Source: Alphaproteobacteria bacterium (lineage in GTDB: Bacteria; Pseudomonadota; Alphaproteobacteria; Rhodospirillales; Rhodospirillaceae). Taken from it: a stretch of 64,000 bases of DNA. The DNA is taken from positions 71,219 through 135,218 of the forward strand of contig QJZR01000014.1 of NCBI GenBank assembly GCA_003246625.1, written 5' to 3'. A program made the position numbers and the translations under genes. The notes below the pieces were generated by a model. The model did not search any database. It was not told the origin of the DNA and saw nothing but the letters and a program-made list of their open reading frames with translations. Positions 1 to 8,847 of the stretch are shown here, piece by piece. The stretch's first letter is position 1. Every line of letters begins with the position of its first letter.

Positions 1-90
1 CGGGAAGATTTGGGGGATACTGGAGAAATACACGGGAAGGCTTGGATGATTCTTTAAGAAACGACGCATCCGCGTCGGCAAGGAGCATTG

Positions 91-2763
91 ATGCCCGGTG
101 AAGGTTTCTTCCAGTCCCTTACGAGGCCCCCTCGCAAGAAGACGTTGTTTGGCTTGTTGGCGGTGGTCGTGTGGGTCGACCTGTTCGTCGTCGGCATCCT
201 CTCTGCGGTGGTGTTCCGGGGGTATGTGGAACAGACGGAAAAGGCCGCCCTGGTCAGCGAAAACGTTTCCCGCGTTCTCGACCAGAACCTGCTCGGGCTG
301 AAGGAGCGAATCGACCTGACGACGCTTGCCGTCGTGGAGGACGTCGAGGAGGTCCTGCGCAAGGGCGAGGGCGACAAGCAGGAAAACCACAGGCTCCTCA
401 TCCATCACGCGAAACGGATGCGGGAGCTTCTGGCGCTCACCGTCTTCGACCGGGACGGACGTATCGTCGACAGCAGCCTGGATCTGTATCCCGGCGACAT
501 GAACATCTCGGATGAGGCGGGTTTCCAAGAATTGCGGGACCGGGCGGACGCCGGGCTGCTGGTTTCCGAACCCCGGCTCGGGCGTGTCCTGGTCATGCCG
601 ATCATCATTCTCTCCCGCGCCTATCACACGCCCGATGGCGCCTTCGCGGGGATCGTCTCGGCCACCATCGCGCTGAAATCGTTTTTGCCGCCGTTGTCCT
701 CGGTGGACGTCGGGCCGAGGGGAAACGCCGCCCTGTGGGGGGCGAAGATGGGGTTGCTTGTCCGCTATTCCCCCCAACCGTCGTCGTCTCCGGTCCAAAC
801 CGCGCCGTCGCCCGAGCTGTCGCGTCTGATCGACGCGGGGGCCGGGGCGACGGTCTTTCATGCCGCCCCGGATTTCGACGGCGAGGAAAGGATCGTTTCT
901 TTCCGGCAGGTCAGCGGTTGGCCGCTTTATCTGCTGGTCGGCGTGGCGGCCGACGATTACCTCGGCGCCTGGCGGTCGCTGGCCACGGTGTTGATCGGTG
1001 TCGCGGTGGTGTTCGTGTTGGTCTCGCTGGCGACGTTCCGGGCCTTCGCTCGGATGCTCCTGGGGCTGAAGGACAACGAAACCCGCCTTCGCCTGGCCCT
1101 GGAGGCGTCGCAGCAGGGATGGTTCGAGGTGAATTTCCTTTCCGGGAAGATCATCGGCAGCGACGACTATATGCTCCGCCTGGGGTTCGACCCGGCCGCG
1201 CTGCATCGGGAAGTGCAGACCGACTTTTCCGGGATTCACCCGGACGACCGTCTGGCGATGAGCCGGTCCTTGAAGGACTGCTTGCTGTCGGACACGCCGC
1301 TGGACGTGGATTATCGCCGTCTCACCGAATCCGGCGACTGGTCCTGGATGAGAACGGTCGGCCGCGTGGTGGAACGGGACGACGCCGGACACCCCGTCAG
1401 GCTGCTTGGAACCCATATGGATATTTCCGAGCGCAAGCAGTCCGAACAGATGATCAAGGAACTGGCGTACTTCGATTCCCTGACCAAGCTGCCCAACCGG
1501 CGGCTTCTGCTGGACCGGATCGGCCAGGCCCTGATCGTCAGCAACCGGACGAAGTGCCACGGCGGCATCCTCTTCGTCGACCTGGACAACTTCAAGACCT
1601 TGAACGACAGCCAGGGACATGCCCAGGGCGACCTGCTGTTGCAGGAGGTGGCACGGCGTCTGGCGTCCAGCATTCGGGAAAGCGACACCGTCGCCCGCTT
1701 GGGCGGCGACGAGTTCGTGATCATGGTGGAGGGGCTGGTCGGCGACGAGGCGTCGGCGGTCGCCCAGATCACGCGGATCGGCGAGAAGGCTCTCGAGGCG
1801 TTGTCCCAACCGTATCTGCTGCTGTCGCGGGATTTTCATTGCTCGGCGAGCATCGGGGCGGTGGTGTTCGCGCCGGACCGTCACCCCCAGCCCGAGGAAC
1901 TTCTGAAGCGCGCCGACATCGCCATGTATCACGCCAAGTCGACGGGCCGCGCCCGTCTGCAGTTCTTCGCGCCGTTCATGCAGGCCGTCATCGAGGAAAA
2001 GGCGTCCCTGGGCGAGGAAATGCGGGACGCGCTGAGGAACGAGCAGTTCCGGCTTTACTATCAGCCGCAGATCGAAGGTTCCCGCGTGGTCGGGGCCGAG
2101 GCGTTGATCCGTTGGCGGCGTCCGGGCGAGGGGCTGGTTTCTCCCAGCCAATTCATTCCCCTGGCCGAGGAAAACGGCCTGATCGTTCCCTTGGGCGATT
2201 GGGTCCTCAGGAAGGCGTGCGAGCAGATCGTCGCCTGGGGAAAGGCGGCGGAAACCCGCGATTTCTTCGTCGCGGTGAACGTCAGCGCCCACCAGTTCCA
2301 TCAGAAGGATTTTGTCTCTCACGTCCTTTCCACCATCGAGAGTTCCGGCGCGGATCCGCGCCGATTGAAGCTGGAACTGACCGAAAGCGCCCTGCTTTAC
2401 GACATTCAGGACATCATCAAGAAGATGCGGCGGCTGAAGGCGGAGGGAATTCTGTTCTCCCTCGACGACTTCGGCACCGGCTATTCCTCGCTGTCGTATC
2501 TTCGCCATCTGCCGTTCGACCAGTTGAAGATCGACCAGTCGTTCGTTTCCGGGATTCAGGAAGACGCCAACAAAGGCGCGATCGCCAAGACCATCGTCAT
2601 GCTGGGGCAGCTGATGGGGCTGGCGGTGATCGCCGAGGGCGTCGAGACCCGCGAACAGCAGGCGTTCCTGGCGTCCATCGGCTGCCATGCCTATCAGGGG
2701 TATCTGTTCTCGCCGCCGGTGCCGATCGAAACGTTTCGGGTCGATCTGACGATCGACCCCTGA
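91..2763 (+). CDS. Membrane-bound diguanylate cyclase/phosphodiesterase (cache-PAS-GGDEF-EAL)
   Basis: This protein should make and/or break cyclic-di-GMP at the inner membrane in response to an extracytoplasmic signal. In order it shows a transmembrane helix (about residues 18-40), a periplasmic cache-like sensor (about 45-285), a second helix (about 297-318), a PAS domain (about 330-450), a GGDEF domain and an EAL domain. The cyclase motif GGDEF is intact at about residue 538 and is preceded five residues earlier by RESD, a good inhibitory RxxD site. The EAL signature EALIRW begins at about residue 670, and DDFGTGYSSL is present, so both domains look catalytically competent. ATG at 91 is chosen because AGGAG lies five bases upstream; an in-frame TTG sits immediately before it. 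It is a single gene, convergent with argE. Confidence 0.93.
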   Translation: MPGEGFFQSLTRPPRKKTLFGLLAVVVWVDLFVVGILSAVVFRGYVEQTEKAALVSENVSRVLDQNLLGLKERIDLTTLAVVEDVEEVLRKGEGDKQENHRLLIHHAKRMRELLALTVFDRDGRIVDSSLDLYPGDMNISDEAGFQELRDRADAGLLVSEPRLGRVLVMPIIILSRAYHTPDGAFAGIVSATIALKSFLPPLSSVDVGPRGNAALWGAKMGLLVRYSPQPSSSPVQTAPSPELSRLIDAGAGATVFHAAPDFDGEERIVSFRQVSGWPLYLLVGVAADDYLGAWRSLATVLIGVAVVFVLVSLATFRAFARMLLGLKDNETRLRLALEASQQGWFEVNFLSGKIIGSDDYMLRLGFDPAALHREVQTDFSGIHPDDRLAMSRSLKDCLLSDTPLDVDYRRLTESGDWSWMRTVGRVVERDDAGHPVRLLGTHMDISERKQSEQMIKELAYFDSLTKLPNRRLLLDRIGQALIVSNRTKCHGGILFVDLDNFKTLNDSQGHAQGDLLLQEVARRLASSIRESDTVARLGGDEFVIMVEGLVGDEASAVAQITRIGEKALEALSQPYLLLSRDFHCSASIGAVVFAPDRHPQPEELLKRADIAMYHAKSTGRARLQFFAPFMQAVIEEKASLGEEMRDALRNEQFRLYYQPQIEGSRVVGAEALIRWRRPGEGLVSPSQFIPLAEENGLIVPLGDWVLRKACEQIVAWGKAAETRDFFVAVNVSAHQFHQKDFVSHVLSTIESSGADPRRLKLELTESALLYDIQDIIKKMRRLKAEGILFSLDDFGTGYSSLSYLRHLPFDQLKIDQSFVSGIQEDANKGAIAKTIVMLGQLMGLAVIAEGVETREQQAFLASIGCHAYQGYLFSPPVPIETFRVDLTIDP

Positions 2764-2776
2764 CGCCGGGGCGCCG

Positions 2777-3943
2777 CTATCCGGCCATCCGCTCCAGCAG
2801 GCGGCCGACGAAGGTCTCGCAGGCGGCGATTTGCGAGATTTCGATGTATTCGTCGGGCTTGTGGGCGTGGTCGATGTCGCCCGGGCCGCAGATCACCGTC
2901 GGCATGTTCCAACGGGTCTGGAACAACCCGGCCTCGGTGCCGAAGGCGACCTTGCCGTAGCTGTTGGCGCCGCAAAGTTGGCTGACCATGTGGACGATGG
3001 GGTCGTTGGGGTCGGTATCCGAGCCGGGCACCGAGGAGAGAATCTCCCAGCCGAAACCGCAGCTGGGGTGCACCGCCTTCATCTGCGGTTCCAGTTCGTC
3101 CGCCACGTAGGCCTTGATCTCGTCCAGCATCGCCATGCGGTCGTCGCCGGGGATGGCGCGGATCTCGAAGTCGAAGATGCAGTCCTGCGGCACGATGTTG
3201 AGGGCGGTGCCGCCTTCGATCAGGCCGGTGTGCACCGTGGTGTGGGCGATGTCGAACATGGTGTCGAAGGGGCCTTCCTTGCTTTTGCGGCGGGCCATGT
3301 CCTTGAGGAAGGCGATCAGTTCGGCGGCGTACTCGATGGCGTTGACGCCGTCGGGGGCGAGCGAGGAATGGCACTCGAAACCCTTCACCCGTACCCGCAC
3401 GTTGATCTTGCCCTTGTGGGCGAGCATCGGGTGCATCAGGGTGGGCTCGCCGACGATGCACATTTCCGGGATGGCGGGCAGGTTGGCCAGGTCCTCGATC
3501 AGGCTGCGCACGCCGATGCAGCCGACTTCCTCGTCGTGGGAAAACGCCAGGTGCAGCGGCTTCTTCAGCTTCGCCGCGGCGAAACGCGGCAGCCAGGCCA
3601 GACAGACGGCGAGGAAGCTTTTCATGTCGGCGGCGCCGCGGGCGTAAAGGCGGCCATCCTTTTCGGTGAGGGCGAAGGGGTCGGTGGACCAGGCCTGTCC
3701 GTCCACCGGCACCACGTCGGTGTGGCCGGAAAGAATCACTCCCGGGACGTCCATCGGTCCCACCGAGATCAGGATGTTGGCCTTGGTTCCCGCCGCGTTG
3801 TGGGTGCGGCGGCAGGTGGCGCCGAAACGGGTGGCATAGGTTTCCACCCAGTCGATCAGGGCGAGGTTCGAATCGCGGCTGACCGTGGGAAAGGCGATCA
3901 GGGTCTTCAGGATGTTCAGGGTGTCGAGGGAGGCCGACGACAT
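2777..3943 (-). CDS. argE: Acetylornithine deacetylase (ArgE/M20 family metallopeptidase)
   Basis: M20-family zinc hydrolase of 388 residues, the usual ArgE length, expected to deacetylate N2-acetylornithine or other N-acyl amino acids in the cytoplasm. Metal-binding motifs are visible: SGHTDVVPVDG, then GAADMKS, then the catalytic pair in HDEEVGCIG, then the later ligand in GEPTLM. The start chosen begins MSSASLDTLN, 23 bases after the stop of the amidohydrolase gene. The same frame is open far upstream, but that part is out-of-frame translation of the preceding gene. It is the last gene of the peptide-transporter operon, so its in vivo substrate may be an imported N-acyl amino acid rather than arginine-pathway acetylornithine; that is inference. 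Confidence 0.9.
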   Translation of the reverse strand: MSSASLDTLNILKTLIAFPTVSRDSNLALIDWVETYATRFGATCRRTHNAAGTKANILISVGPMDVPGVILSGHTDVVPVDGQAWSTDPFALTEKDGRLYARGAADMKSFLAVCLAWLPRFAAAKLKKPLHLAFSHDEEVGCIGVRSLIEDLANLPAIPEMCIVGEPTLMHPMLAHKGKINVRVRVKGFECHSSLAPDGVNAIEYAAELIAFLKDMARRKSKEGPFDTMFDIAHTTVHTGLIEGGTALNIVPQDCIFDFEIRAIPGDDRMAMLDEIKAYVADELEPQMKAVHPSCGFGWEILSSVPGSDTDPNDPIVHMVSQLCGANSYGKVAFGTEAGLFQTRWNMPTVICGPGDIDHAHKPDEYIEISQIAACETFVGRLLERMAG

Positions 3944-3966
3944 GATCAATGACTCTGTTGTTGAAA

Positions 3967-4833
3967 CTAAGCCGCGCGAGAGCGGGCATAATCGGCCAGG
4001 GTGGCGATCAGCCGGTCGAGCACGGTCTTGAGGGAGGCGAAATCGGCGGTCTTGGCGAAGCCGGTTTCGTCCATGTAGAGACGGCGGTTGAGTTCGATTT
4101 GCAGGCTGTGGCGGTTCCGCGCCGGGTCGCCGTAGGCGCGCACCAGTTCCACCCCCTTGTAGGGATCGTTGCGCTTCACCGAGAGCCCCGCGCCGGTCAG
4201 GCATTTTTCGACCACGGCGACGAAGTCCGCCGCCGCGGTGGTGCCGTCGCGGTCGCCCAGCACCACGTCGGCGCGGGCGATGCCGCGTCCCTCGGGCGAG
4301 GTGCCGCCGCTGACCGCGGGCATCGAATGGCAATCGACGTGGTAGACCGCGCCGAAGCGGGCGTGGCGTTCGTCCAGCAGACGGCGCAACGCGGCGTGAT
4401 AGGGGGCGTGGAAGCGGTCGATGCGCGACCGGCATTCGGCGGGGGAAAGCGCGCGGTCGTAGATCGGCAGCTCGCCCGGCGACAGCCGCCAGATCAGCCC
4501 CTGGCCGAAACGGCTTTTGATGCTGGGGGCCAGGGGATGGGGCCAGGGGTCGGCCAGAAGTTCCGGGTCGATGTCGTCGGCGGGGCGGTTGGCGTCGATA
4601 TAGACGCGCGGAAAATGCGCCGCCAGCAGCCCCGCGCCGTGGGCCGGGGCGGCGGCGTAAAGCTGGTCGACGTACATGTCCTCGGCGCGGCGCAGTTCCG
4701 TCATCGGCAGGGCGGGGCGGAAATCCGCCGGATAGTCGCAGCCGCTGTGCGGGCTGTCGAAGACCAGGGGCACGCGCGCGGCTTCCGGCGCGTCGAGGAC
4801 CGACAGGACCTGCGGGATGACGGCGGCGTTCAT
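3967..4833 (-). CDS. N-formylglutamate amidohydrolase family protein
   Basis: 288-residue protein of the N-formylglutamate amidohydrolase (FGase, HutG) family, which hydrolyses N-formyl-glutamate to formate and glutamate. Near the N-terminus it has VFDSPHSGCDYP, matching the family signature around a metal-binding histidine. Further on are DCHSMP and the C-terminal LQIELNRRLYMDE, both typical. The ATG overlaps the stop of the upstream ATPase gene by four bases, so translation is probably coupled. No hut genes are nearby; instead the gene is embedded in an ABC peptide importer operon and followed by an ArgE-type deacylase. Substrate specificity within the family is not determinable from sequence alone. 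Confidence 0.88.
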   Translation of the reverse strand: MNAAVIPQVLSVLDAPEAARVPLVFDSPHSGCDYPADFRPALPMTELRRAEDMYVDQLYAAAPAHGAGLLAAHFPRVYIDANRPADDIDPELLADPWPHPLAPSIKSRFGQGLIWRLSPGELPIYDRALSPAECRSRIDRFHAPYHAALRRLLDERHARFGAVYHVDCHSMPAVSGGTSPEGRGIARADVVLGDRDGTTAAADFVAVVEKCLTGAGLSVKRNDPYKGVELVRAYGDPARNRHSLQIELNRRLYMDETGFAKTADFASLKTVLDRLIATLADYARSRAA

Positions 4834-5873
4834 CGGGCGCTCTCCTCGGCCAGGTGGCAGGCGGCCGACGCGTGCGGTCCCAGCGCGCGCAGGGCCGGGC
4901 GCTCGCTGCGGCAGCGATCGGTGGCGAACGGGCAGCGGGGGTGGAAGTGGCAACCCGTGGGCGGGTTGAGCGGCGAGGGAATCTCTCCCTTGATCGAGCC
5001 GAAGGCCTGCTTGCCGGTGGAAATGCGGGGCATGTTGGCAAGCAACGCCTGGGTGTAGGGGTGGCGCGGATTGGCGAACAGTTCCTCGGTCGGCGCGGTT
5101 TCGACGACGCGGCCGAGGTACATGATCACCACCCGGTCGGCGATGTGCTCGACCACCCCCAGGTCGTGGCTGATGAACAGATAGGTGAGGTCGAGATCCC
5201 GCCGCAGGTCCATGAACAGGTTGATTACCTGCGCCTGAATCGAGACGTCGAGCGCCGCCACCGATTCGTCGCAGACCAGGAACTGCGGCTTCACCGCCAG
5301 CGCCCGGGCGATGCCGATGCGTTGCCGCTGCCCGCCCGAGAACTGATGCGGGAAACGCTGCTTGTAGGCGGGGTCGATACCGCACTTCAGCATGATCTCG
5401 TCGACGTAGGCGGAGAGTCCGGCCTTGTCGACGATGCCGTGCACCAGCGGCGCCTCGCCGATGATTTCCGCCACCCGCTTGCGCGGATTGAGCGAGGCGA
5501 AGGGGTCCTGGAAGATCATCTGGATCGCCACCTTGGCGCGGTAGCGTTCCAGGGGCGACATCTCCGCCTGTTCCTTGCCCATGAAGCGCAGGCTGCCCGC
5601 GGTGGGGGGCATGATGCCGGCGATGATGCGGCCCAGGGTGGACTTGCCGCAGCCGGATTCGCCGACCAGGCCGACCACCTCGCCCTTCATCACTTCGATG
5701 CTGACGTCGTCCAGCGCCCGCACCCCCTGCGGTTCGGCAAGGGGCGCGCCCAGGGCGCGCAGCCAGGTCTCGATCCGTCCGGGTTGCTTCTTGAGGAAGG
5801 TCATGCCGATGCCGTGGGCGGAAATCACCGGTACCCGGGTGGCGTTTTCGGCGGTCTTGCGCGGGGCGGTCAT
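4830..5873 (-). CDS. Peptide ABC transporter ATP-binding protein (DppF/OppF type)
   Basis: Second ATPase subunit of the importer, 347 residues. It carries the Walker A motif GESGCGKST, the ABC signature FSGGQRQR and the Walker B region FLVCDESVAALD. The C-terminal oligopeptide-transporter extension is present, with the cysteine-containing GCHFHPRCPFATDRC typical of DppF/OppF and DppD/OppD, which in some family members binds an iron-sulfur cluster. The start beginning [10 protein letters not shown] overlaps the preceding ATPase stop by four bases. Energises uptake through the two permeases encoded upstream. Confidence 0.92.
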   Translation of the reverse strand: MTAPRKTAENATRVPVISAHGIGMTFLKKQPGRIETWLRALGAPLAEPQGVRALDDVSIEVMKGEVVGLVGESGCGKSTLGRIIAGIMPPTAGSLRFMGKEQAEMSPLERYRAKVAIQMIFQDPFASLNPRKRVAEIIGEAPLVHGIVDKAGLSAYVDEIMLKCGIDPAYKQRFPHQFSGGQRQRIGIARALAVKPQFLVCDESVAALDVSIQAQVINLFMDLRRDLDLTYLFISHDLGVVEHIADRVVIMYLGRVVETAPTEELFANPRHPYTQALLANMPRISTGKQAFGSIKGEIPSPLNPPTGCHFHPRCPFATDRCRSERPALRALGPHASAACHLAEESAR

Positions 5874-6865
5874 GCCGGTTCTCCCCGGTCCATCGGATGA
5901 AAACAGCGCACCAGGTGCGGGCCGTCGGACAGCTCGGGCAGGAGGCCGCAGGCTTCGTCCGCGCGGGCGCAGCGCGGCGCGAAGGCGCATCCCGGCGGCA
6001 GCGACAGGAACGACGGGGTCATGCCGGGGATCTGGGTCAGGCGCTCGCCGCGGCGGTTGCGGCTGGGCACCGATCCGATCAGGCCGTGGGTGTAGGGGTG
6101 GCGCGGGTGGGCGACGACATCGGCGATGGCGCCGGTCTCGACGATGCGGCCCGCGTACATCACCGCCACCCGGTCGGCGAGGCCGGAAATGATGGCGAGG
6201 TCGTGGGTGATCCAGATCAGGGCGGTGCCGGTTTCGCGGCAGAGGGTCTGAACCTCGGCGAGGATCTGCGCCTGGATGGTGACGTCGAGCGCGGTGGTCG
6301 GTTCGTCGGCGACGATCAGGTCGGGCTGGTGCAGCAGCGCGATGGCGATGGCGACGCGTTGGCGCATGCCGCCCGAGAACTGGTGCGGATAGGCGTCCAG
6401 GCGTTCCTCGGGGCTGGGGATGCCCACCCGGCCCAGGGCGTCCCGCGCCCGGGCGCGGGCCTCGGCATGGCCGATCTTGATGTGGGCCTGAAGCGTTTCA
6501 ACCATCTGCGTTTCGATCTTCAGAACCGGGTTGAGGGTCATCATCGGGTCTTGGAAGATCATCGCGATGCGGTTGCCGCGCAGTTCGCGCAGGCGCTTCG
6601 GGGCGGCGGTGGTAAGTTCCTCGCCGGAGAGGCGGATGGACCCCTCGACGATGCGGCCCGGCGGGTCGATCAGGCCGAGCAGCGAGAAGCCGGTGACCGA
6701 TTTGCCGGAACCGGATTCGCCGACCAGGCCCAGGATTTCGCCGCGGTCGACGGTCAAATCGACGCCGTCCACCGATTTGACCACGCCGGCCTCGGTGAAG
6801 AAGTGGGTCTTCAGGCCTTTGACCACGAGGGTGGGTTCGGCCCGGGTTTCGGCGGCGCGGGTCAT
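5870..6865 (-). CDS. Peptide ABC transporter ATP-binding protein (DppD/OppD type)
   Basis: First ATPase subunit, 331 residues. Motifs are Walker [10 protein letters not shown], signature FSGGMRQRV and Walker [13 protein letters not shown], followed by the oligopeptide/dipeptide C-terminal domain with [15 protein letters not shown]. The start beginning [10 protein letters not shown] overlaps the permease stop by four bases. It would pair with the adjacent ATPase to form the nucleotide-binding heterodimer usual in Dpp and Opp systems. The full gene order (binding protein, two permeases, two ATPases) is the classical one. Confidence 0.92.
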   Translation of the reverse strand: MTRAAETRAEPTLVVKGLKTHFFTEAGVVKSVDGVDLTVDRGEILGLVGESGSGKSVTGFSLLGLIDPPGRIVEGSIRLSGEELTTAAPKRLRELRGNRIAMIFQDPMMTLNPVLKIETQMVETLQAHIKIGHAEARARARDALGRVGIPSPEERLDAYPHQFSGGMRQRVAIAIALLHQPDLIVADEPTTALDVTIQAQILAEVQTLCRETGTALIWITHDLAIISGLADRVAVMYAGRIVETGAIADVVAHPRHPYTHGLIGSVPSRNRRGERLTQIPGMTPSFLSLPPGCAFAPRCARADEACGLLPELSDGPHLVRCFHPMDRGEPA

Positions 6866-7767
6866 TTCTGCAGCCTCGGGTTCAGGATGTCGCGCAGGTG
6901 GTCGCCGACCAGATTGATCGAGACCACGGTGACGAGAAGGGTGATGCCGGGGAAGAAACTGACCCAGTACTTGCCGCTCATCATGAAGTCGAAGCCGTTG
7001 GCGATCAGCATGCCGAGGGACGGCTCGGTCACCGGAACCCCGACACCGAGGAAGCTGAGCGTCGCTTCCAGCGCGATGGCGTGCGCCACCTGCATGGTGG
7101 CGACCACGATCAGGGGCGGCAGGCAGTTGGGCATCAGATGGCCGAAGACGATGCGGGTGTAGGGCAAGGCCAGGCATCGCGCCGCCTCGATGTATTCCTT
7201 GCGGCGTTCGACCAGGGCGGAGCCGCGCACGGTGCGGGCATAGTAGGCCCATTGCACCGCGACCAGGGCGATGATCACCTTGTCCACGCCGCGTCCCAGG
7301 ATGGCGAGCAGGATAAGGGCGATGAGGATCGGCGGGAAACCCAGTTGCAGGTCGACCAGGCGCATCACCAGGGTGTCGCGCCAGCCGCCGGAATAGGCGG
7401 CGAACAGGCCCATGGCGAGGCCGATGGAGAGGGCGAGGACGGTGGACCCGACGCCGACGCCGATCGAAATGCGCAGGCCGTACAGGATGGCGGACAGCAT
7501 GTCGCGGCCTTGTTCGTCGGTTCCCAGAAGATAGGGGCGGCCGTCGGCGTTGGGCGTGCCCGGCTCCAGAGAGCCGTCCATGATGTCCAGACTGGCCAGG
7601 TCGTAGGGGTTCTGCGGCGCGGCCAGGGGCGCGGCGATTGCGACCAGGGCGATCGCCGCGAAGACGATCAGCCCGCCGAGCGCGACGCGGTTGGCGGCGA
7701 ACTTGCGCGCCAGACGGTGCAGCGGCGTTTCGACGGCGACGGGCGAGGGGGAGGCGGTGGCGGACAT
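6862..7767 (-). CDS. Peptide ABC transporter permease (DppC/OppC type)
   Basis: 301-residue inner-membrane permease. It has an N-terminal cytoplasmic stretch, a first helix at about residues 33-53 and the binding-protein-dependent transport domain with about five further helices. The EAA-like loop EAARCLALPYTRIVFGH contacts the ATPase. The segment LLGTDEQGRDMLS is a hallmark of DppC/OppC permeases. Starts two bases after the DppB-type stop and overlaps the next gene by four bases. Confidence 0.92.
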   Translation of the reverse strand: MSATASPSPVAVETPLHRLARKFAANRVALGGLIVFAAIALVAIAAPLAAPQNPYDLASLDIMDGSLEPGTPNADGRPYLLGTDEQGRDMLSAILYGLRISIGVGVGSTVLALSIGLAMGLFAAYSGGWRDTLVMRLVDLQLGFPPILIALILLAILGRGVDKVIIALVAVQWAYYARTVRGSALVERRKEYIEAARCLALPYTRIVFGHLMPNCLPPLIVVATMQVAHAIALEATLSFLGVGVPVTEPSLGMLIANGFDFMMSGKYWVSFFPGITLLVTVVSINLVGDHLRDILNPRLQK

Positions 7768-7769
7768 CC

Positions 7770-8738
7770 TCAGGCTCCCTTACGGCGGACGCGCGGGTCG
7801 AGCAACGCGTAGAGCAGATCGACGACGAAATTGACGATGACGAACAGCAGGACTGTCAGCATCAGGTAGGCGACGATCACCGGACGGTCGAGCTGGACGA
7901 TGCTGGAGATCAAAAGACGTCCCATCCCCGGCCAGGCGAAGACGGTTTCGGTGACCACGGCGAAGGCGACCACCGAGCCGAATTCCAGGCCGAGCACGGT
8001 GACCACCGGGATCATCATGTTCTTGAGCAGGTGAACCAGGATGACACGGCTTTCCGGAAGGCCCTTGGCGCGGGCGAACTTGATGTAGTCCTGGCCGACC
8101 ACCTCGCGGGTTCCGGCGCGGGCCAGGCGGATCACCAGGCTGGTCTTGAACAGCGCCAGATTGATCGCGGGCAGCAACAGGTGCTTGAGGCCCGACGCGG
8201 TCAGGAAGCTGACCGGGATGCCGAAAAGCTCGACCGTCTCGCCCCGTCCGGTGGAGGGCAGCCACCCCAGCCATACGGAAAAGATCATGATCAGCATCAT
8301 GCCGACCCAGAAGGTGGGCAGGGAGAAGCCGAGGATGGACACCGCCATGATGCTGCGGCCAGCCGGTTTGTCGGGGATCAGACCGGCGATCACGCCCAGC
8401 GGAATGCCGACAAGAATGGCGATCAGCACGGCGGAGACCGCCAGTTCCAGGGTCGCGGGAAAGCGGTCGAGGATCAGGCGGACGGCGGGTTCGTTATAGA
8501 TGAACGAGGTGCCGAAGTCGCCGTGCAGCACCCCGGAAACGAAATTCAGGAACTGTTCGAGAAGGGGTTTGTCGAGCCCGAGGCGGGCGATGGTGGCGTC
8601 GATTTCCGCCTGGTCGGCCTCGGGGCTGATCAGCATGTCCACCGGATTGCCGATCGCGTAGACGCCGACGAAGACCAGTCCCGCCATCGCGGCGATCACC
8701 GTCAGTCCCTGGATCAATCGGTTGAGAACGTATCCCAT
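7770..8738 (-). CDS. Peptide ABC transporter permease (DppB/OppB type)
   Basis: 322-residue permease with the DppB-type N-terminus MGYVLNRLIQGLTVI and about six transmembrane helices. The ATPase-contact loop is TREVVGQDYIKFARAKG. The ATG at 8738 is preferred; an upstream in-frame TTG would add 16 residues unlike other family members. It lies 109 bases downstream of the binding-protein gene, separated by a GC-rich hairpin, so it may be expressed at a lower level than the binding protein. Confidence 0.92.
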   Translation of the reverse strand: MGYVLNRLIQGLTVIAAMAGLVFVGVYAIGNPVDMLISPEADQAEIDATIARLGLDKPLLEQFLNFVSGVLHGDFGTSFIYNEPAVRLILDRFPATLELAVSAVLIAILVGIPLGVIAGLIPDKPAGRSIMAVSILGFSLPTFWVGMMLIMIFSVWLGWLPSTGRGETVELFGIPVSFLTASGLKHLLLPAINLALFKTSLVIRLARAGTREVVGQDYIKFARAKGLPESRVILVHLLKNMMIPVVTVLGLEFGSVVAFAVVTETVFAWPGMGRLLISSIVQLDRPVIVAYLMLTVLLFVIVNFVVDLLYALLDPRVRRKGA

Positions 8739-8801
8739 GGGGGGAGGAACCTCATACGCGAAACGCTGGAGAAGGGGGAAGCGCAAGGCCGTGGCGGCGG
8801 C

Positions 8802-8820
8802 CCGCCCCGTGACGGGGCGG
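8802..8820 (-). terminator. GC-rich hairpin between binding-protein and permease genes
   Basis: A perfect 8-bp stem (CCGCCCCG and CGGGGCGG) with a TGA loop lies in the only sizeable gap of the transporter operon. It is not followed by a T-run on the minus strand, so it is more likely an RNA-stabilising or processing element, or a leaky terminator, than a full terminator. Such hairpins commonly raise binding-protein levels over permeases. Its effect here is inferred. Confidence 0.45.
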
Positions 8821-8847
8821 ACCGCGCGGCCGGACGGCGAGGCACGG

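Noticed and set aside
735-2960. 741-codon open frame overlapping the GGDEF-EAL gene in another frame
   Set aside because: Arginine-, glycine- and proline-rich translation typical of a shadow frame in GC-rich DNA; no domain, while the chosen frame has full GGDEF and EAL motifs.
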